DNA of 64,000 bases, taken from Microdochium bolleyi (lineage: Eukaryota; Ascomycota; Sordariomycetes; Xylariales; Microdochiaceae). The stretch is taken from the NCBI GenBank assembly GCA_001566295.1, contig KQ964250.1:248001-312000 (forward strand), read 5' to 3'. A program made the position numbers and the translations under genes. How positions within the stretch are numbered: position 1 is the first letter of the stretch; each line of letters starts with the position of its first letter. Positions 24,794-36,321 of the stretch are shown one piece after another. The notes below the pieces were generated by a model. That model worked only from the letters and a program-made list of their open reading frames with translations. It did no database searches and was not told the DNA's origin.

Positions 24794-25597
24794 ATGACTG
24801 AACCCGCGGCTTCAGACCAGTCTATGAATGCACAGGAGCCTGGCGATCCCCACGCACTCGCTCGATCTCCCGAGACACATCCAGTCGAGCCACGAACGAC
24901 GCTTCCCCGATTTGATCCAATATTCACGCTCATCACGAATACCTCTAATGCATCAACGCATCACCCCCACGTGCGATACATCTTCAGCGACGACGATCCC
25001 GATGTGTTTACCCAAGCGCTTGCCGAGTGCGAAGCTGGTGCAGTCAGGGAAGGCAACGACACTCGTGCGATGATCTTGGACCTGAGACCCGACGATCAGG
25101 GCAGCTATAGTGTCACAGGAGCGACTAGCCTGTCGCCATCCTGGGCTGTACTCAACGCAGAGATCAGCCAAATATCCCCGCCATCCTCTGATGGTGGAAA
25201 CAACAGCGATGGCAAGGCCGACAGCGACACCGGCGATGTATCGGTGAAGCAACCAGGACGCCTCATGCTACGAGTCGAAGGTGTTGAAAGCTCGACGATG
25301 GGCTCGGAGGTAGACCTTGCACTTTCTTATGAGCAGAGTCGCCAGGGGTCCGGCAGCAGGAGCGGCATAGGCAGTGGGGTCACCAGCAGCCGCGCCGATG
25401 TACCGCCAGGCAATGACAACGCTGAGGACTATGGTGTTCTCATTGAAGACTTCCAAAAGCGCCTGACGATGCTGCGTAAGGTTGTTGACGCAGGGGAAGA
25501 ACGGCGGAGTTCTCGGGCGCCCACTTTGACACACGAAAGCCCAGAGCAACACCTGGTACTCCAAGGCCAAGTCGAGGAAAAGAAACCTTCGGGTTGA
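24794..25597 (+). CDS. Uncharacterised acidic protein downstream of APC11
   Basis: An open frame of 267 residues with typical fungal codon use; I cannot name it. The most ordered part is near the N terminus: FDPIFTLITN, HHPHVRYIFSDDDPD and a run of acidic and helical residues to about 100, then AMILDLRPDDQGSY. The middle is Ser/Gly/Asp-rich and likely disordered. A C-terminal helix (DFQKRLTMLRKVVDAGEE) looks like a coiled-coil or binding helix. There is no signal peptide or membrane segment. The 3' end is uncertain: another frame stays open past the stop to 25751, and an intron such as 25475-25539 (GTAAGG to AAAG) would switch into it. The APC11 neighbourhood is the only context and does not prove a shared role. 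Confidence 0.65.
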   Translation: MTEPAASDQSMNAQEPGDPHALARSPETHPVEPRTTLPRFDPIFTLITNTSNASTHHPHVRYIFSDDDPDVFTQALAECEAGAVREGNDTRAMILDLRPDDQGSYSVTGATSLSPSWAVLNAEISQISPPSSDGGNNSDGKADSDTGDVSVKQPGRLMLRVEGVESSTMGSEVDLALSYEQSRQGSGSRSGIGSGVTSSRADVPPGNDNAEDYGVLIEDFQKRLTMLRKVVDAGEERRSSRAPTLTHESPEQHLVLQGQVEEKKPSG

Positions 25598-28334
25598 GAG
25601 CGAGGTAGCCACGCTTCTCGAAAAGCACATGCCCAGGAGGATCTTTGAAGACAGGCCCTTGTTGCTCTTTGGCACCTGTTGTGGATGTTCCGTGGTTGAT
25701 ACATTTTATCTAATGATGCCCACGACTGCGAAGGGTGCTGCGGCGGCCTAATGTGTCTTTGTAGGGGCTCGTGCATTAATCGCTGCCGCTCCTGAACTCG
25801 GCTCAAGGTATACATCGTCGCCAGTCGCTGTCCTCGAGATCAACGGCTAGACCGGGCGAAGGATGGTTGTAACGTTCATCGCTCCAACAACAAGACCATC
25901 TCTCAGAGCCTGCCGAACTCGCAAAGTGCAGAGTGTCGTCTGTTCTCGCATGGCCGGCATGTCACGTCAGGATGTCGCTACTCATGACCAGATAATGCGA
26001 TCTCAGGCAGGCAGCCTTGAACAGTCACGCGTGATGGGAAGGAAGCATTACAAGTCCTCTTTACGCTGCGAAGCTCCAGTGGAAACGATCACTCGTTTGA
26101 GAGGTCATGAAAGAGTTGTCCGATGACCGGGGTGAATTCACACATAGTCCTTCGTGTGTCGCAATATTTGCATGCTCATCGAGCAGGCGTGCTGAATTGC
26201 TTGAAGTAGTCTAGCTTAAGCGTAGCTACGTCAAATACAGCAGTTGATTCTTTGGAAACATTTCAATCATCAGATAGTGGAGCCACATGCATCAGCACAA
26301 GGACACTCGACTATCCATGAGTGGGCTTATGAGCAACCTTGGATCACTTGGCAAACCGAAGAGCCGCCTGAACGCCCCCCAGTACGAGCTACCTTGCACT
26401 GACTCGATCTCTGAATCGTCTTGCTGTGGAGGTGTTGTAGCGTGCATCTCGCCTAACCACAATGCGAGCTCCACGGAGAGCGAGGGCTGCGCACATTCCT
26501 GTTTCCGACCAGGTGTAGGGGAAGCCGAGCCTGATGGAAGTTGGCACCCCCCGCCGGTCGCTGGCATAGAGAATACAGAATGGATATGTTGCTCGCTGTC
26601 AGCCCCCCGCTGTCAGCGTGGCGTTCGGCGGGCTGACCAGCTGAGGTGCACCAAGAAAGCATGATGGCTCAGCCCGCAAAGCCACCAGCCGGCCTATTTG
26701 TAGAACCAGTAGATGGCAGCACACTGCCAGTTTGTGTGGGCCATCTTGCTGCACTGATGCCAGCCGCAAATGGTCCAGTCCAGCCTTACAGCAGCAAGCA
26801 GCACGGAGGGGGAGGTGAGCTGACGGACGATCATCTGACATGCAGTCCATGTAATCAATCCGCCGTGCCAGCAGACAGAGAATGGATAGGGGACCTGGGC
26901 ATTTTTCCTGCTCGGAGCGTGTTGTGTTGGCAGTGCGAGTAGGTGCTCCTTGACTGGCCAATATGAGTTTGATACGGTATCATCGAAGACAGGGTCGTGG
27001 AAATGAACGAACCGGTGCTGCAACGGTAAAAAGCCAGCGATCGGGGCTCGTGCTCACGGCTGCGGAATGAGCTTGGCACGGGGAGGGACTGGATCAGAAT
27101 CGGACCCTGGACGAAGCTTGCCCGTCTCACCAGGCCTGTGGATCCCCGATTTCGAGACACCACATGTTCCTCTACTGCGGACCCCATTGCGGGCGGCTTC
27201 TTGTAGGCTGTGTCTGGGGAAGTGGTTCATCATGTGAATTACCAGGTCAGAGCATCACATCATGAGTGAGCATTGGGGCCGATCACCACGCAAGCCCTTT
27301 GCTGTATAGCTCCCTCAAGAGCTACCCGCCCTACCTAAAAGTACGGTAGGTAGCTTCAGCTAGCGAGGAGACAGACCAAGGGATGGCCAAGCTGAACAAT
27401 ATTAATCAAGGTAGGATAGTTTCTCCAGCCAGACCACAGCTCTGCAGATCGCAAGCTAGGGCTTTCTGCACCTAGCCACCATGTATGCTACTTCGTGTGG
27501 ATAGCTACCTTAGACTAAGCTTTGCTGGCCAGTCTTTGCTGTAATGATACCAGAACAGACGAAAGATGGGTTGACGGAACCTCCGACTGCAGCGGATGGT
27601 TGCGATGAAAGTCTGGACGAGCCCTTCGAGATTGGGTTAAAGACTGGCATAAAGACCTTGGGAGGGCGTCGAAGAGCAAAGCAACCAAGTACTGGTACCT
27701 GGGGGATGCGGGAGCCGCGCAAAGGGCCGGGGCCCCCTGTCCCCGACACGAGCTGGACCCGTCGCGGCTGCCCCTTAGCAGCCAAGGGCGACGCCGTTGC
27801 TCCAGGGCCTGTCGATCGTCTCGCAGTCTATTCTTAATGCCCACTCTCCCAGGCCCCTTTGGCCCTCAGCCAGCCGGCCTGAAACGAGCCCCTTCTTGCT
27901 CTCTCTCACCTTCCCTTCCTCGACTGCCTCACATCGCACGACCACGAGATCGCCATCATAGCAGCCCGCCACCAAGCCCGTGCCTGCGAAACACGCGCCA
28001 ACCCGAGGCTCCGCAATTGCTACACCGCAGACAACGTTCCGGCCGCTGCCCAGCAGCAAACACCCGCCATCTGCGCAGTATAAGCCACAGGCCCCTTAAC
28101 GCAACATGAGCGTACGTGTTTCACCCCTTCCCTGCTGCACGCGGCGTTTCCAATACCGCGAGCCGGACTTTGCGCCATCGGCGCCTACTTCTCTCCTTGA
28201 ACGCCTTCCACCACTCTCACCAAACACTTCCCTCGAACAGCTTTGTGCCTTTCCCCTTGACCAGTACACCACCACACCAACAACATTGGCAGCATTCGAG
28301 AACCCTCCAGGCAGAGGCAAGATTTGCTAACATT
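25598..28334. other. Intergenic region upstream of SSO1
   Basis: 2.7 kb. It includes an inverted repeat at 27331-27353 and, from about 27840, a C-rich leader with CT tracts for SSO1. An ATG at 28106 opens a 74-codon frame that ends at 28330, just ahead of the SSO1 start; it could be an upstream ORF or an alternative first exon. Other open frames (for example 27544-27837) show no recognisable domain. Confidence 0.45.
27331..27353. repeat. Inverted repeat CTACCTA / TAGGTAG
   Basis: Arms of seven bases (27331-27337 and 27347-27353) flank nine bases and could form a hairpin. It belongs to the same motif family as 465-476, 51317-51337 and 59811-59822. Confidence 0.75.
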
Positions 28335-29794
28335 ATGGCTCAACCACCGCAACAACAGTACGGGTTAGTCTCCAATGCCTTCCGCCCTTCGGGTCACCTA
28401 CCACCGAGCTCCTCGACGTGCAACATGTCTCACACGACTGCACCGACTCGCGCTCGCTCGCGTCCCACACACGCACGATGAGGAAGGCGACATGCTGACA
28501 CGGATGGCCTCGACACAGATACGGAGGACGTGGCGGTGCCAACCCCTATGACCAGCGGGGGAACGGTCAGGGCGGCTACGGAGGCAACTCTGGCTATGAG
28601 CAGATTGATGACTACAACCGTGAGTAGTGCTTCTCGCACGAACTGGCCCCGGAGGCTTCATGAGAGCTGACAAGGAAACACTACAGCCACTGGCCACGAG
28701 ATGGCGTCCCTCACACAAAACCAGGGCGGCTACGCCGTCAACATCTTTGACGAGATATCACAAGTCAACCGGGGCATCGACACGATCGACCAGAACCTTA
28801 ACCAGCTCAAGATGCTTCAACAGAGGTCGCTCGACGAGGCCGACAGCTCTGGCGCGAGCAACACGAGCCGTCAGCTGAACGGCCTGAGCGCCGACACCAT
28901 GGCCCAGTACCGCACGCTCACTGACCAGGTCCGGAAGATCAAGAGCAGCCCCGATGCCCAACAGCCCAAGTTCCGCGCGCAGGTCGGCAACGTCGACCGC
29001 CGCCTCAAGTCGGCCATCCAGGCATACCAGCAGGTCGAGTCTCAGTACCGTAAGCGGACCCAGGACCAGATGGCCCGCCAATACCGCATTGTCCGCCCTG
29101 ATGCCAGCGAGGACGAGGTCCGCGCCGCCGTCGAGGACCAGACCGGCGGCCAGGTCTTCCAGCAGGCTCTTATGCAGAGCAACCGCCGTGGCCAGGCTCA
29201 GGCCGTCCTCAGCGCCGTCCAGGACCGCCACGCCCAGCTCCAGAAGATTGAGCAGCAGCTCATGGAGCTCGCGCAGCTGTTCCAGGACCTCGATACCCTG
29301 GTCATCCAGCAGGACGTGGCCGTGATGAACATTGAGCAGAAGGCAGAGGAGACGGTTGAGAACCTTGACAAGGGCAATGAGGAGGTCGGCACGGCCATCA
29401 AGTCTGCCCGCGGTGCGCGCAAGAAGAAGTGGATCTGCTTCGGCATTGTCGGTATGTATTCCCTGGTTCTGGCTCATTATAGTGTTGAATGCGTGCTAAT
29501 CGCCACGGCGCAGTTACCCTCATCGTCATTGTCGCCGTGGCCGTGGCCGTTTATGTTCTGAACCAGCAGAAGAACAAGCCCGCCGCCAAGCGCTGGCTAA
29601 CCGACGACGTTGTCTTCCCCCGGGCCGAGGCTGGACTCGTTGCGAGCCGCTTGTTCTCCAGGTCCGCCCTGGAGGAGGGCAAGCGCAGCATTGAGAGCCT
29701 CGACATTGCCGCTCTTGCGAAGCGGGTCCCCCAGGTGCTGTACGACTCCAAGGTACCAGCTAAGCTGGGCAATGTCTTTGTTGAGGTTGAATGA
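28335..29794 (+). CDS. SSO1: Plasma-membrane t-SNARE, Sso1/syntaxin-1 type
   Basis: Four exons, 28335-28363, 28519-28619, 28687-29451 and 29514-29794, joined in phases 2, 1 and 1, give 391 residues. Sso-type Qa-SNAREs drive fusion of secretory vesicles at the plasma membrane. A Gly/Tyr/Asn-rich N terminus is followed by the Habc bundle (about 60-190) and the SNARE helix (about 225-290; LFQDLDTLVIQQD, then EKAxE-like heptads). KKKW then leads into a Val/Ile-rich membrane anchor (about 300-320). Unusually the frame runs on for about 65 well-coded residues (RWLTDDVVF to VFVEVE) that would lie outside the membrane, whereas Qa-SNAREs normally end soon after the anchor. The first exon is the least certain: an ATG at 28106 with a GTACGT donor could be used instead, but would need a 5-base exon. 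Confidence 0.9.
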
Positions 29795-30934
29795 GCAGCG
29801 GGCGCCGAATTATCAGCACATCTTTTCAGGAGTTTCGGGCGTACGAAAAGGAGCGGTGGACAATCTGCTGCTTTGGTTTTCCTTGTCTTGCGAGCAGGCG
29901 TCCAGCCACATTGTCTTGTCTGTGGGAATATTTGGGTATCGACGCACTTGCATTTGCGGGCGTTCCAACAGGACTGCACTTTATGTACCATGCCAGGCGC
30001 AGCACTAGATAATCATCAACTACTTTCATTGCATCTCGACACCGAGCATGGACTGAGTGTTGCAAAGGCTGGATTCCTGAAAAAGCCAGCGACGGCCAGC
30101 CGAAAGTGCCACTAACGGGACTAGAGGTGTGCCGGTGCCGAGCCTAATAATAGGCTGAGCCCGACCCCACACCAGCCGCCCTTTGACATGCAGGCTGAGG
30201 CTACGTTAGTGCAACCCGACTCGGTGCAATGCATTGTGAATGATGCGGCGTCATTCCCGAGCCGACCCCCCAGGTGTCCTCAGTCCTGGGTCAGACAGAA
30301 CACCTACGTAGTACACCGAGGACAGGACTGGCCTGGGCTATCATGCGAAGACACAGCGGCCGGGAGAGTCGTTCGTTGCAAGTCCAGCCTGTTCGAGGCA
30401 AGAGCCGGGTGGGGCACGGCAACGCAATGCAGCAGCGACCCCTGTTTCCATGCAGGGCAAGAGACAGCGGCAACCCGCCCTGGAGCCCCAGCCCACTCTT
30501 GACGACGTAAGTCTGCTGGGGCAGTGCTGCGTGTTCGCGTGTTGATCATCCAGCCCGCCAAGGGCAGAGGGTGTTTGGAGGACCGGCTTTCTTGTTTTCA
30601 GGCCGGCGCCCCTTGGACCTTGGACCCCAGCTCTTCTCCTTCTCCTATGGACTGCTTCACTACAAATCCTCTACTGCAACTGTATCTCCCTGCTGCAGCT
30701 CTGGATTTTTGACTAGGCTGCGCCAGTAGCTTGCACTCTCGTTCAGCTCGACACTCAGCTACCGCTCAGCCAGAGCACCCGGGTACTGCATACCACTTGC
30801 ACAACACCCCATCTCTCACGATCACGGCATCTGGCGACGCCGTCTTCTCATCAGACGAAGCAGGCCTGGAAGCAAACGGACTAGGCCACAACAACCCCTC
30901 CACCACGACGACATCGACGACACACCCACCCGTC
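29795..30934. other. Intergenic region, SSO1 to M50B-like gene
   Basis: 1.1 kb. The last 200 bases are C/A-rich leader for the next gene. The frame there is open from 30731 but has no ATG before 30935. No separate gene is seen. Confidence 0.45.
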
Positions 30935-31813
30935 ATGGCGCCCTCACTCCCTGCGCCCGACTCTGGGTCCGCCGTCCTCCACCATTTCGCTGCCCGTGAC
31001 CTCTCCGTCTCCACCGACTCCCAGAAGGTCACCCTCGGCATCATCGCCGCGTACATTGTCGGCATCGCCATCCTCTGGAACGTTCCCTACGTGCGCTGGT
31101 CGCTCTGGCCCTTCAAGATGCTCGTCATCGCCTTCCACGAGTTCTCGCACGCCTTCGCGGCGGTGCTCACTGGCGGCAAAGTCAAGTCCATATCCCTGGA
31201 CCCGCGCGAGGGCGGTGTCACGCACATGGTCGGCGGCAAGGACCTGATCACCCTCCCCGCGGGGTACCTCGGCAGCAGCATCATCGGGGCCCTGCTCACG
31301 TTCTGCGGGTTCAACATCGTCGCGAGCAAGGTCGCGAGCATCGTCCTCGCGGTCGCCTTCCTGCTGACCCTGTGGTGGGGCAAGCGGGACTGGCTGACCA
31401 TCCTGACCATCCTGCTGGCGGTCGGCTTGCTGGTCGCGTGCTGGTTCATTGCGCATGCCGTTGCGCTGCGGTGGGTGGTGCTGTTCATCGGCGTGATGAG
31501 CTCGCTCTACAGTGTCTGGGATATCGTGAGTATCTTCCTTTCTCGTCCTTTTCATGTTTCTATGCACAACAGCCTCCAGGAAGTGCTAACATCTCGGCGA
31601 CAGTGCGACGACCTCATCCTCCGAAAGGTCAATAGTTCTGACGCGAGCGTTTTCGCTAAGCGCTACGGCGGATCCTCGCAGTGCTGGGGCCTTATCTGGT
31701 CCATCATCTCGGTGCTCGTCATGGTCGGCGGCATCCTGGCGGGCCTTGCGGCGTTCCCGCAGGACTTTGCGCAGCAGCAGCAGGACGCGGGCAACTTTCT
31801 GCCTACGAGGTGA
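30935..31813 (+). CDS. M50B-like membrane metallopeptidase family protein
   Basis: Two exons, 30935-31525 and 31604-31813, give 266 residues. The first in-frame ATG of the open region was chosen. The zinc motif HEFSH (HExxH) sits at the end of the second hydrophobic segment (about residue 70), followed by AFAAVLTGGKVKSISLDPREGG, split here only by the family pattern. Five or six further membrane segments follow, and the SVWDICDDLI motif near residue 195 resembles the second conserved acidic motif of the family. Members of this fungal and bacterial group are predicted intramembrane proteases; no substrate is known and the role here is inference. The 78-base intron (GTGAGT, GCTAAC, CAG) is a multiple of three without a stop, so retention would insert 26 residues inside WDI|CDD. 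Confidence 0.87.
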   Translation: MAPSLPAPDSGSAVLHHFAARDLSVSTDSQKVTLGIIAAYIVGIAILWNVPYVRWSLWPFKMLVIAFHEFSHAFAAVLTGGKVKSISLDPREGGVTHMVGGKDLITLPAGYLGSSIIGALLTFCGFNIVASKVASIVLAVAFLLTLWWGKRDWLTILTILLAVGLLVACWFIAHAVALRWVVLFIGVMSSLYSVWDIVSIFLSRPFHVSMHNSLQEVLTSRRQCDDLILRKVNSSDASVFAKRYGGSSQCWGLIWSIISVLVMVGGILAGLAAFPQDFAQQQQDAGNFLPTR

Positions 31814-32220
31814 AAAGGGGAAGGACGGGGAGCAATGGGGAAATGGCGGCGCGGGCATCGGAAACGAGGTGTTTGCATCTGGCTTATGACGGCAACACCA
31901 CTTTTGAGAGCCTCCATAATGGGCATTGGTTGAGTGGAGGGTCTGTGGAATTATGATTATGACTGTAGCAACAGCGGCGCGAGGATACCCAAGCATACAT
32001 GCAATAAGAATGTTTCATAGCGGAGGTGGTTCGCCTCCCTTAATTGCACGGTCACATGGAATTCCATGATACGACAGACAGGGCGGTCCTAAACTTCTTG
32101 AACTTGAACAATGTATAGAGCGTAACAATGACGAATCGCCAGGAGATATGTACAAACAGACAACAACGCCGGTGACCCAATGCATTTTCACCATCACCAC
32201 CACTACCACTCACTTCAGAC
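31814..32220. terminator. Convergent 3' region, M50B-like gene and KRE33
   Basis: About 400 bases between two convergent stop codons, holding both 3' untranslated regions. I cannot assign exact polyadenylation sites. No gene is seen. Confidence 0.4.
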
Positions 32221-35200
32221 TCAGTGGTGCTTCTTGCTCTTCTTGCTGCTGCCGCCGCCGCTGCTGCTGCTCTTCTTCTTCCTCTTGCCGCCGTCCTCGT
32301 CGCCAAACTCCTCCGCGTAGATCTCGGCGGCCGTCGGGCCGGCAGCCGCCTTGCGCTTGCTCGACTTGATGCTGACGACCGTGCCGCTGCCGCCGTTGGC
32401 CGACTTGGAGACCTGCTTCTCGGCGTCCTGCCACGCGGGCGCGTCGCCGTCAATCTCGTACCTGGAGGGGGCGGATATTGTCAGTTGTCTCTGTGTGCAC
32501 TGAGACAGGGTCTTGTCAGTCTGGGAACAAGAAGGGGGGGAAACTCACTGGTCCAGAGGCAGCGAGTCGATGAGCTCGCGCTGCTTCCTGCGCAGCTCCC
32601 GAAGCGCCTCGTCGCCGCCCTCCTCGAGCTCGTCCTCGAGCGAGACCTCGAGGGGCGCGAAGCGCGTGTCGACGACCTCGTCGTCGTGCACGCCCGTGGC
32701 ATCGGCGACGCTGACGCCCACGGCTGACACGTGCGTGGGCATCTCGGCCTCGATGGCGCCCGAGACGAGCAGGCGGAAGTGCGCCGTCATCTTCTTGACG
32801 ATCTTGATGAACATGGCGAGCAGCTGGGAGCTGGGCAGGGACAGCTCGGCCGAGATGGCGTCCATGCTCTTGCGCTGCAGGCCCACGGCGAGCAGGATGG
32901 CCTGCTGGACGCCCGTGAGCTTGACGTCGGCGCGCGTGCGGCCGGTAAAGTACAGCATCGCGACCGTCGGGATCAGGTCCAGGATGACGTGGTAGTCGAG
33001 GAGGTTGTTGGCGTAGGACTCGAGGCGCTTCTGGTCCCACGGGGTCAGCAGGGTGTCGAGGTCCGCGCGCGCGAGGGGCGAGGGGGAATTGCCCGGGTCC
33101 AGCCGCGCGCCCATGTTGGCCGACTCGTCGAGGCTGAGCGCCGTGACGGACGCGAACTCGCGGAACTGGTAGCCCAGGAGCTGCATGAACCGCCGGTGGA
33201 AGTCCTTGGAGAAGCCGCCGAGCCACGTCTGGTCGTCCGTCAGCGGCCGGAGCATCACGCACGTGTGCTCGCCCGTCAGCTCGTTGGCCGTCTGCCGCAG
33301 GTACACGGGCGCGAAGTGGCCCTTCTTCCAGAACTTGTGCAGCTGGCTCGTCAGGCCGTACGAGACGCCAATGTAGTCGAGCGCCGCGGGCCGGCGCTCC
33401 TCGAGCTTGGCGAAGAGCGGCGGCATCTTGCTGATGTCGCGCACCTTGATGTCGTCGTCGAGCAGCGTCGCGTTGGCGAGCTCGGCGTCGGTGACGCGCA
33501 CCATGGCCTCCTCGTTGCCCATGCTGACGTCCTCGGAGAGGTTGGTGAACTTGCCCTCGTAGTAGTCGACGAGCAGCTCGATGGCCTTGGCGCCGTAGCC
33601 CATGCCGATGTAGTCCGGGTTCGTGGCGATGCGCACGACACGCGCGCCGGACAGCGAGGCGAACTCGTCGTCCTGGAACTGCTGGCTCACCAGCCACGGG
33701 ATCAGGTCGCCCGCGGGCCGCGAGCCCCTGCTCAGGCTGTTGATGACGCTCTCGCGGCTGATCCTGCCCTCGAGGGCGATCTGGATCACGCAGAGCGGCT
33801 CGGGCAGGCGACCGCCCTCGGTGATCGGGGGCGTGAGGACGAAGAGCTCGTGTGAGGGTGCGTCGCTCATGAGCTGCAGGTCGTCGGGGGTGTTCTTGTA
33901 GTGGGAGGCGACGTACAGCGCGACCATCTGCTGGAGGAATTTCTCAGAGACCGGGTGGAAGGAGAAGAGCGTGTCGCGGTTGACGTTGAACAGCTGGCAC
34001 TGGGCTGGGTCTGGGCATCCCTGGGTGCGCAATTTCGACCGGGGCAGTGTTGCATCGAGACACAGCAGGCCATTGAGCCACTTCTCGACAGAATCGCCCT
34101 GGGCATAACGAATGGGCTCCGACAGGGTGACCTCCCGCAGAGAGCGTCCTCCCGTGTGTCCCTCGCCGCTCTTGGTCGCCTTCCCGCTTGCCCGGTCCAC
34201 CACTTCCGTCCCGCTAGACTCGCCGATACCGCTCGACTGCTCGCGGAGTTGCTTGATGAGCTTGAGAGACAGCGAACGACCGGTACCTTCGTATCCGTTG
34301 ATCGTGGACGCCATGAAGACCAGGTACGGGCCCATCAGCTTGCGCACGGTAGGCAGAGGGATGGCCGCGGCCTCATCAATGACGAGCAGCTCAGCCTGAC
34401 CGAGCACGTGCGCATCCTGTGGGCGGATGTACTGTATCGTCTGTCTGTGGGCTCTGTGAATGTTGACGCGGACGATCGCCTTGTTGAAGTCGGGGTTCGT
34501 GGACTGGATGATAGAGTAGTCGGTGTGCTCGGCGTAGTCGAGAGCGTCGAAGCCCTTGAAGATGAACTCGAACAGCGTCTTCAAGTTTTCGGGCGACGGA
34601 CTCGTGATGAAGATGTTGGAGTAGCCGTGCGCGATGGCGGCGGCGATCGCGACACCCAGCGCGGCAGACTTTCCGCGACCACGCGCTGCTGTGAGGGTGA
34701 CGGTGTTGCGCAGAGTCTTCTCGGCGATGGCATCGACGAACGTGAGCAGAGCCTTGGCCTGGTCGACGGTCTTTGCCAGCGTCACCAGCGATCCGACAGG
34801 CTGCGTGTCCTGGAGAGACTCCTTGATAGACTCCAGCTCCCGCTGCGCTTCCGTCTTGGGCTGGTCGAGATCAGGCGCAGGCAGCTGTTTGACGCCCTTG
34901 CCTCCAGATATAGGCAGGACATTGAACTCGTCGTCGATGACCAGGCACGAGTCGCAGCCGCCGAGCGATAGGATGAAGCGTTCGTTGAACCGGGCGACGA
35001 CATCGTTGTGGCCCTCGGTCCGGTAGCGGGCGTGGACGTCCATGGTCATCGTGTACAGAGACTTGAGCGACTTCATGCCGCTGAGCAGCAGCACCACGAG
35101 ACCTCCTCCCTCGACGGTCTCGATGCAGCGGGCGAGGATATTTGGGGTGATGGCCTCAAAGTCCTGCAGGATACACATGCCGTAGGTGTTTCCGAGGATC

Positions 35201-35602
35201 TTCTCGGTCTCCTTGTAGTACACATAGCGGATGTTGTGGAGCGAGACGAAGAGCTCGAACGGGTCCTCGGTGTTTGCCTCTCTTATTCCGCGCTTGATCT
35301 CCTTCTTGATCTTGGTCTCGCGCTTCTTGCGGTGGCTGGTGAAGCCGAGCAGCTTGTTCTTGTAGGCCCAGAGAACCGACTTGTTCTGCTTGAGGTCCAT
35401 GCTGGACATGATGTAGTGGAGGTGGACGATGGCATCTTTGGATCGGTCGCCGACGCAGACGAAGAAGGAGCGCTTCTTTTCTTGGAGGCCGTTGCGGATG
35501 AGCGCGGGGATACGAGAGTCCCTAGAGGAGGAGGAGGCAAGGTTAGCAGGAGATCGAGCAGAGACGCAGGACCGGAGACACTTACACCGCCTTGCGAGGC
35601 AT
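32221..35602 (-). CDS. KRE33: RNA cytidine acetyltransferase Kre33/NAT10
   Basis: Three exons, 35602-35586, 35521-32549 and 32461-32221, with introns of 64 and 87 bases (GTAAGT and GTGAGT donors; the first has a GCTAAC branch site), give 1076 residues, the usual size. The enzyme makes N4-acetylcytidine in 18S rRNA and tRNA and is needed for 40S assembly in the nucleolus. It begins MPRKAVDSRIPALIRNG, a strong family signature that the 17-base first exon completes. The TmcA-type N-terminal region is followed by a RecD-like helicase with Walker A (ARGRGKSA, about 283) and DEAAAIPLP. The GNAT domain (about 560-700; VVRIATNPDYIGMGYGAKA) binds acetyl-CoA, and the tRNA-binding C-terminal region follows. 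The tail is a Lys/Ser/Gly nuclear signal. It diverges from the TMEM205-like gene. Confidence 0.97.
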
Positions 35603-36321
35603 CTTGGGCAGTCGATTCTGGTCGCGCGGCTCGAGGCTGCACGGACTAGACTGCGGAATGGGTTGTGGAACAAAATGTGAAGCTCAATGCACCCAGGACG
35701 ACCCTCGGTTGAACCAGCATGGCAAAGTTGCGCCAGCGCCTGCGTCCAAGGATTGAAATTTTAGTGGGGCACTGGCAGAATGACTGGGCGGTCAGCGCGC
35801 GAGTGCCGTTGCTGTGAGGCGCCTGTGGGGCCTTCCGAGATAGCCTTCACCCGGTCGGGAAGCTTGGATTGCGTCATTGTGTACTGTCAGAGTCTGGAAA
35901 GTTTGTTGATGGGGCACTTGTGCAGAGATCCATCTGCCTGAAATAACCCCCGGGGGTGTCCGGGCACTTTGCGGCAAAGCCTGGCGTGTCTGGATGCCGA
36001 AGTGGGTGGTTGTTTCCAGGCGGCAGCTTGACTCTTAGCACGGGCCGGGGACGGGGTGGGTCCCGGCGCAGCGCCGAGAGGCCCAGCTCCTCCGGGCTGG
36101 TTCGGAGTTTGGGACAGGCCGGACGCACCACCAACCACGCCGGTGATGGGCACATGGTTGTCGCCGCAGACAGACAGATACCATATATATATTGGCCTCG
36201 GGACCCCAGGTCGCGACTACACTGCAATGAACAATCTCACTTCTCGCAGTCCTTCTCCAAGAACTTCCCGCTCGATATTGCCAGAGTTCCACCGTCATCT
36301 TCCATACAAGCAGACTGCATC
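35603..36321. promoter_or_regulatory. Divergent promoter, KRE33 and TMEM205-like gene
   Basis: 720 bases between divergent starts. A TATA-like run ATATATATAT lies at 36183-36192, about 135 bases ahead of the TMEM205-like ATG. The KRE33 side is without such a run. Confidence 0.55.

Noticed and set aside
30731..30934. N-terminal extension of the M50B-like protein
   Set aside because: The frame is open but starts with TTG; the first ATG is at 30935 and fits family length.
32731..33855. 374-codon plus-strand frame opposite KRE33
   Set aside because: Shadow of the strongly GC-biased KRE33 coding strand.
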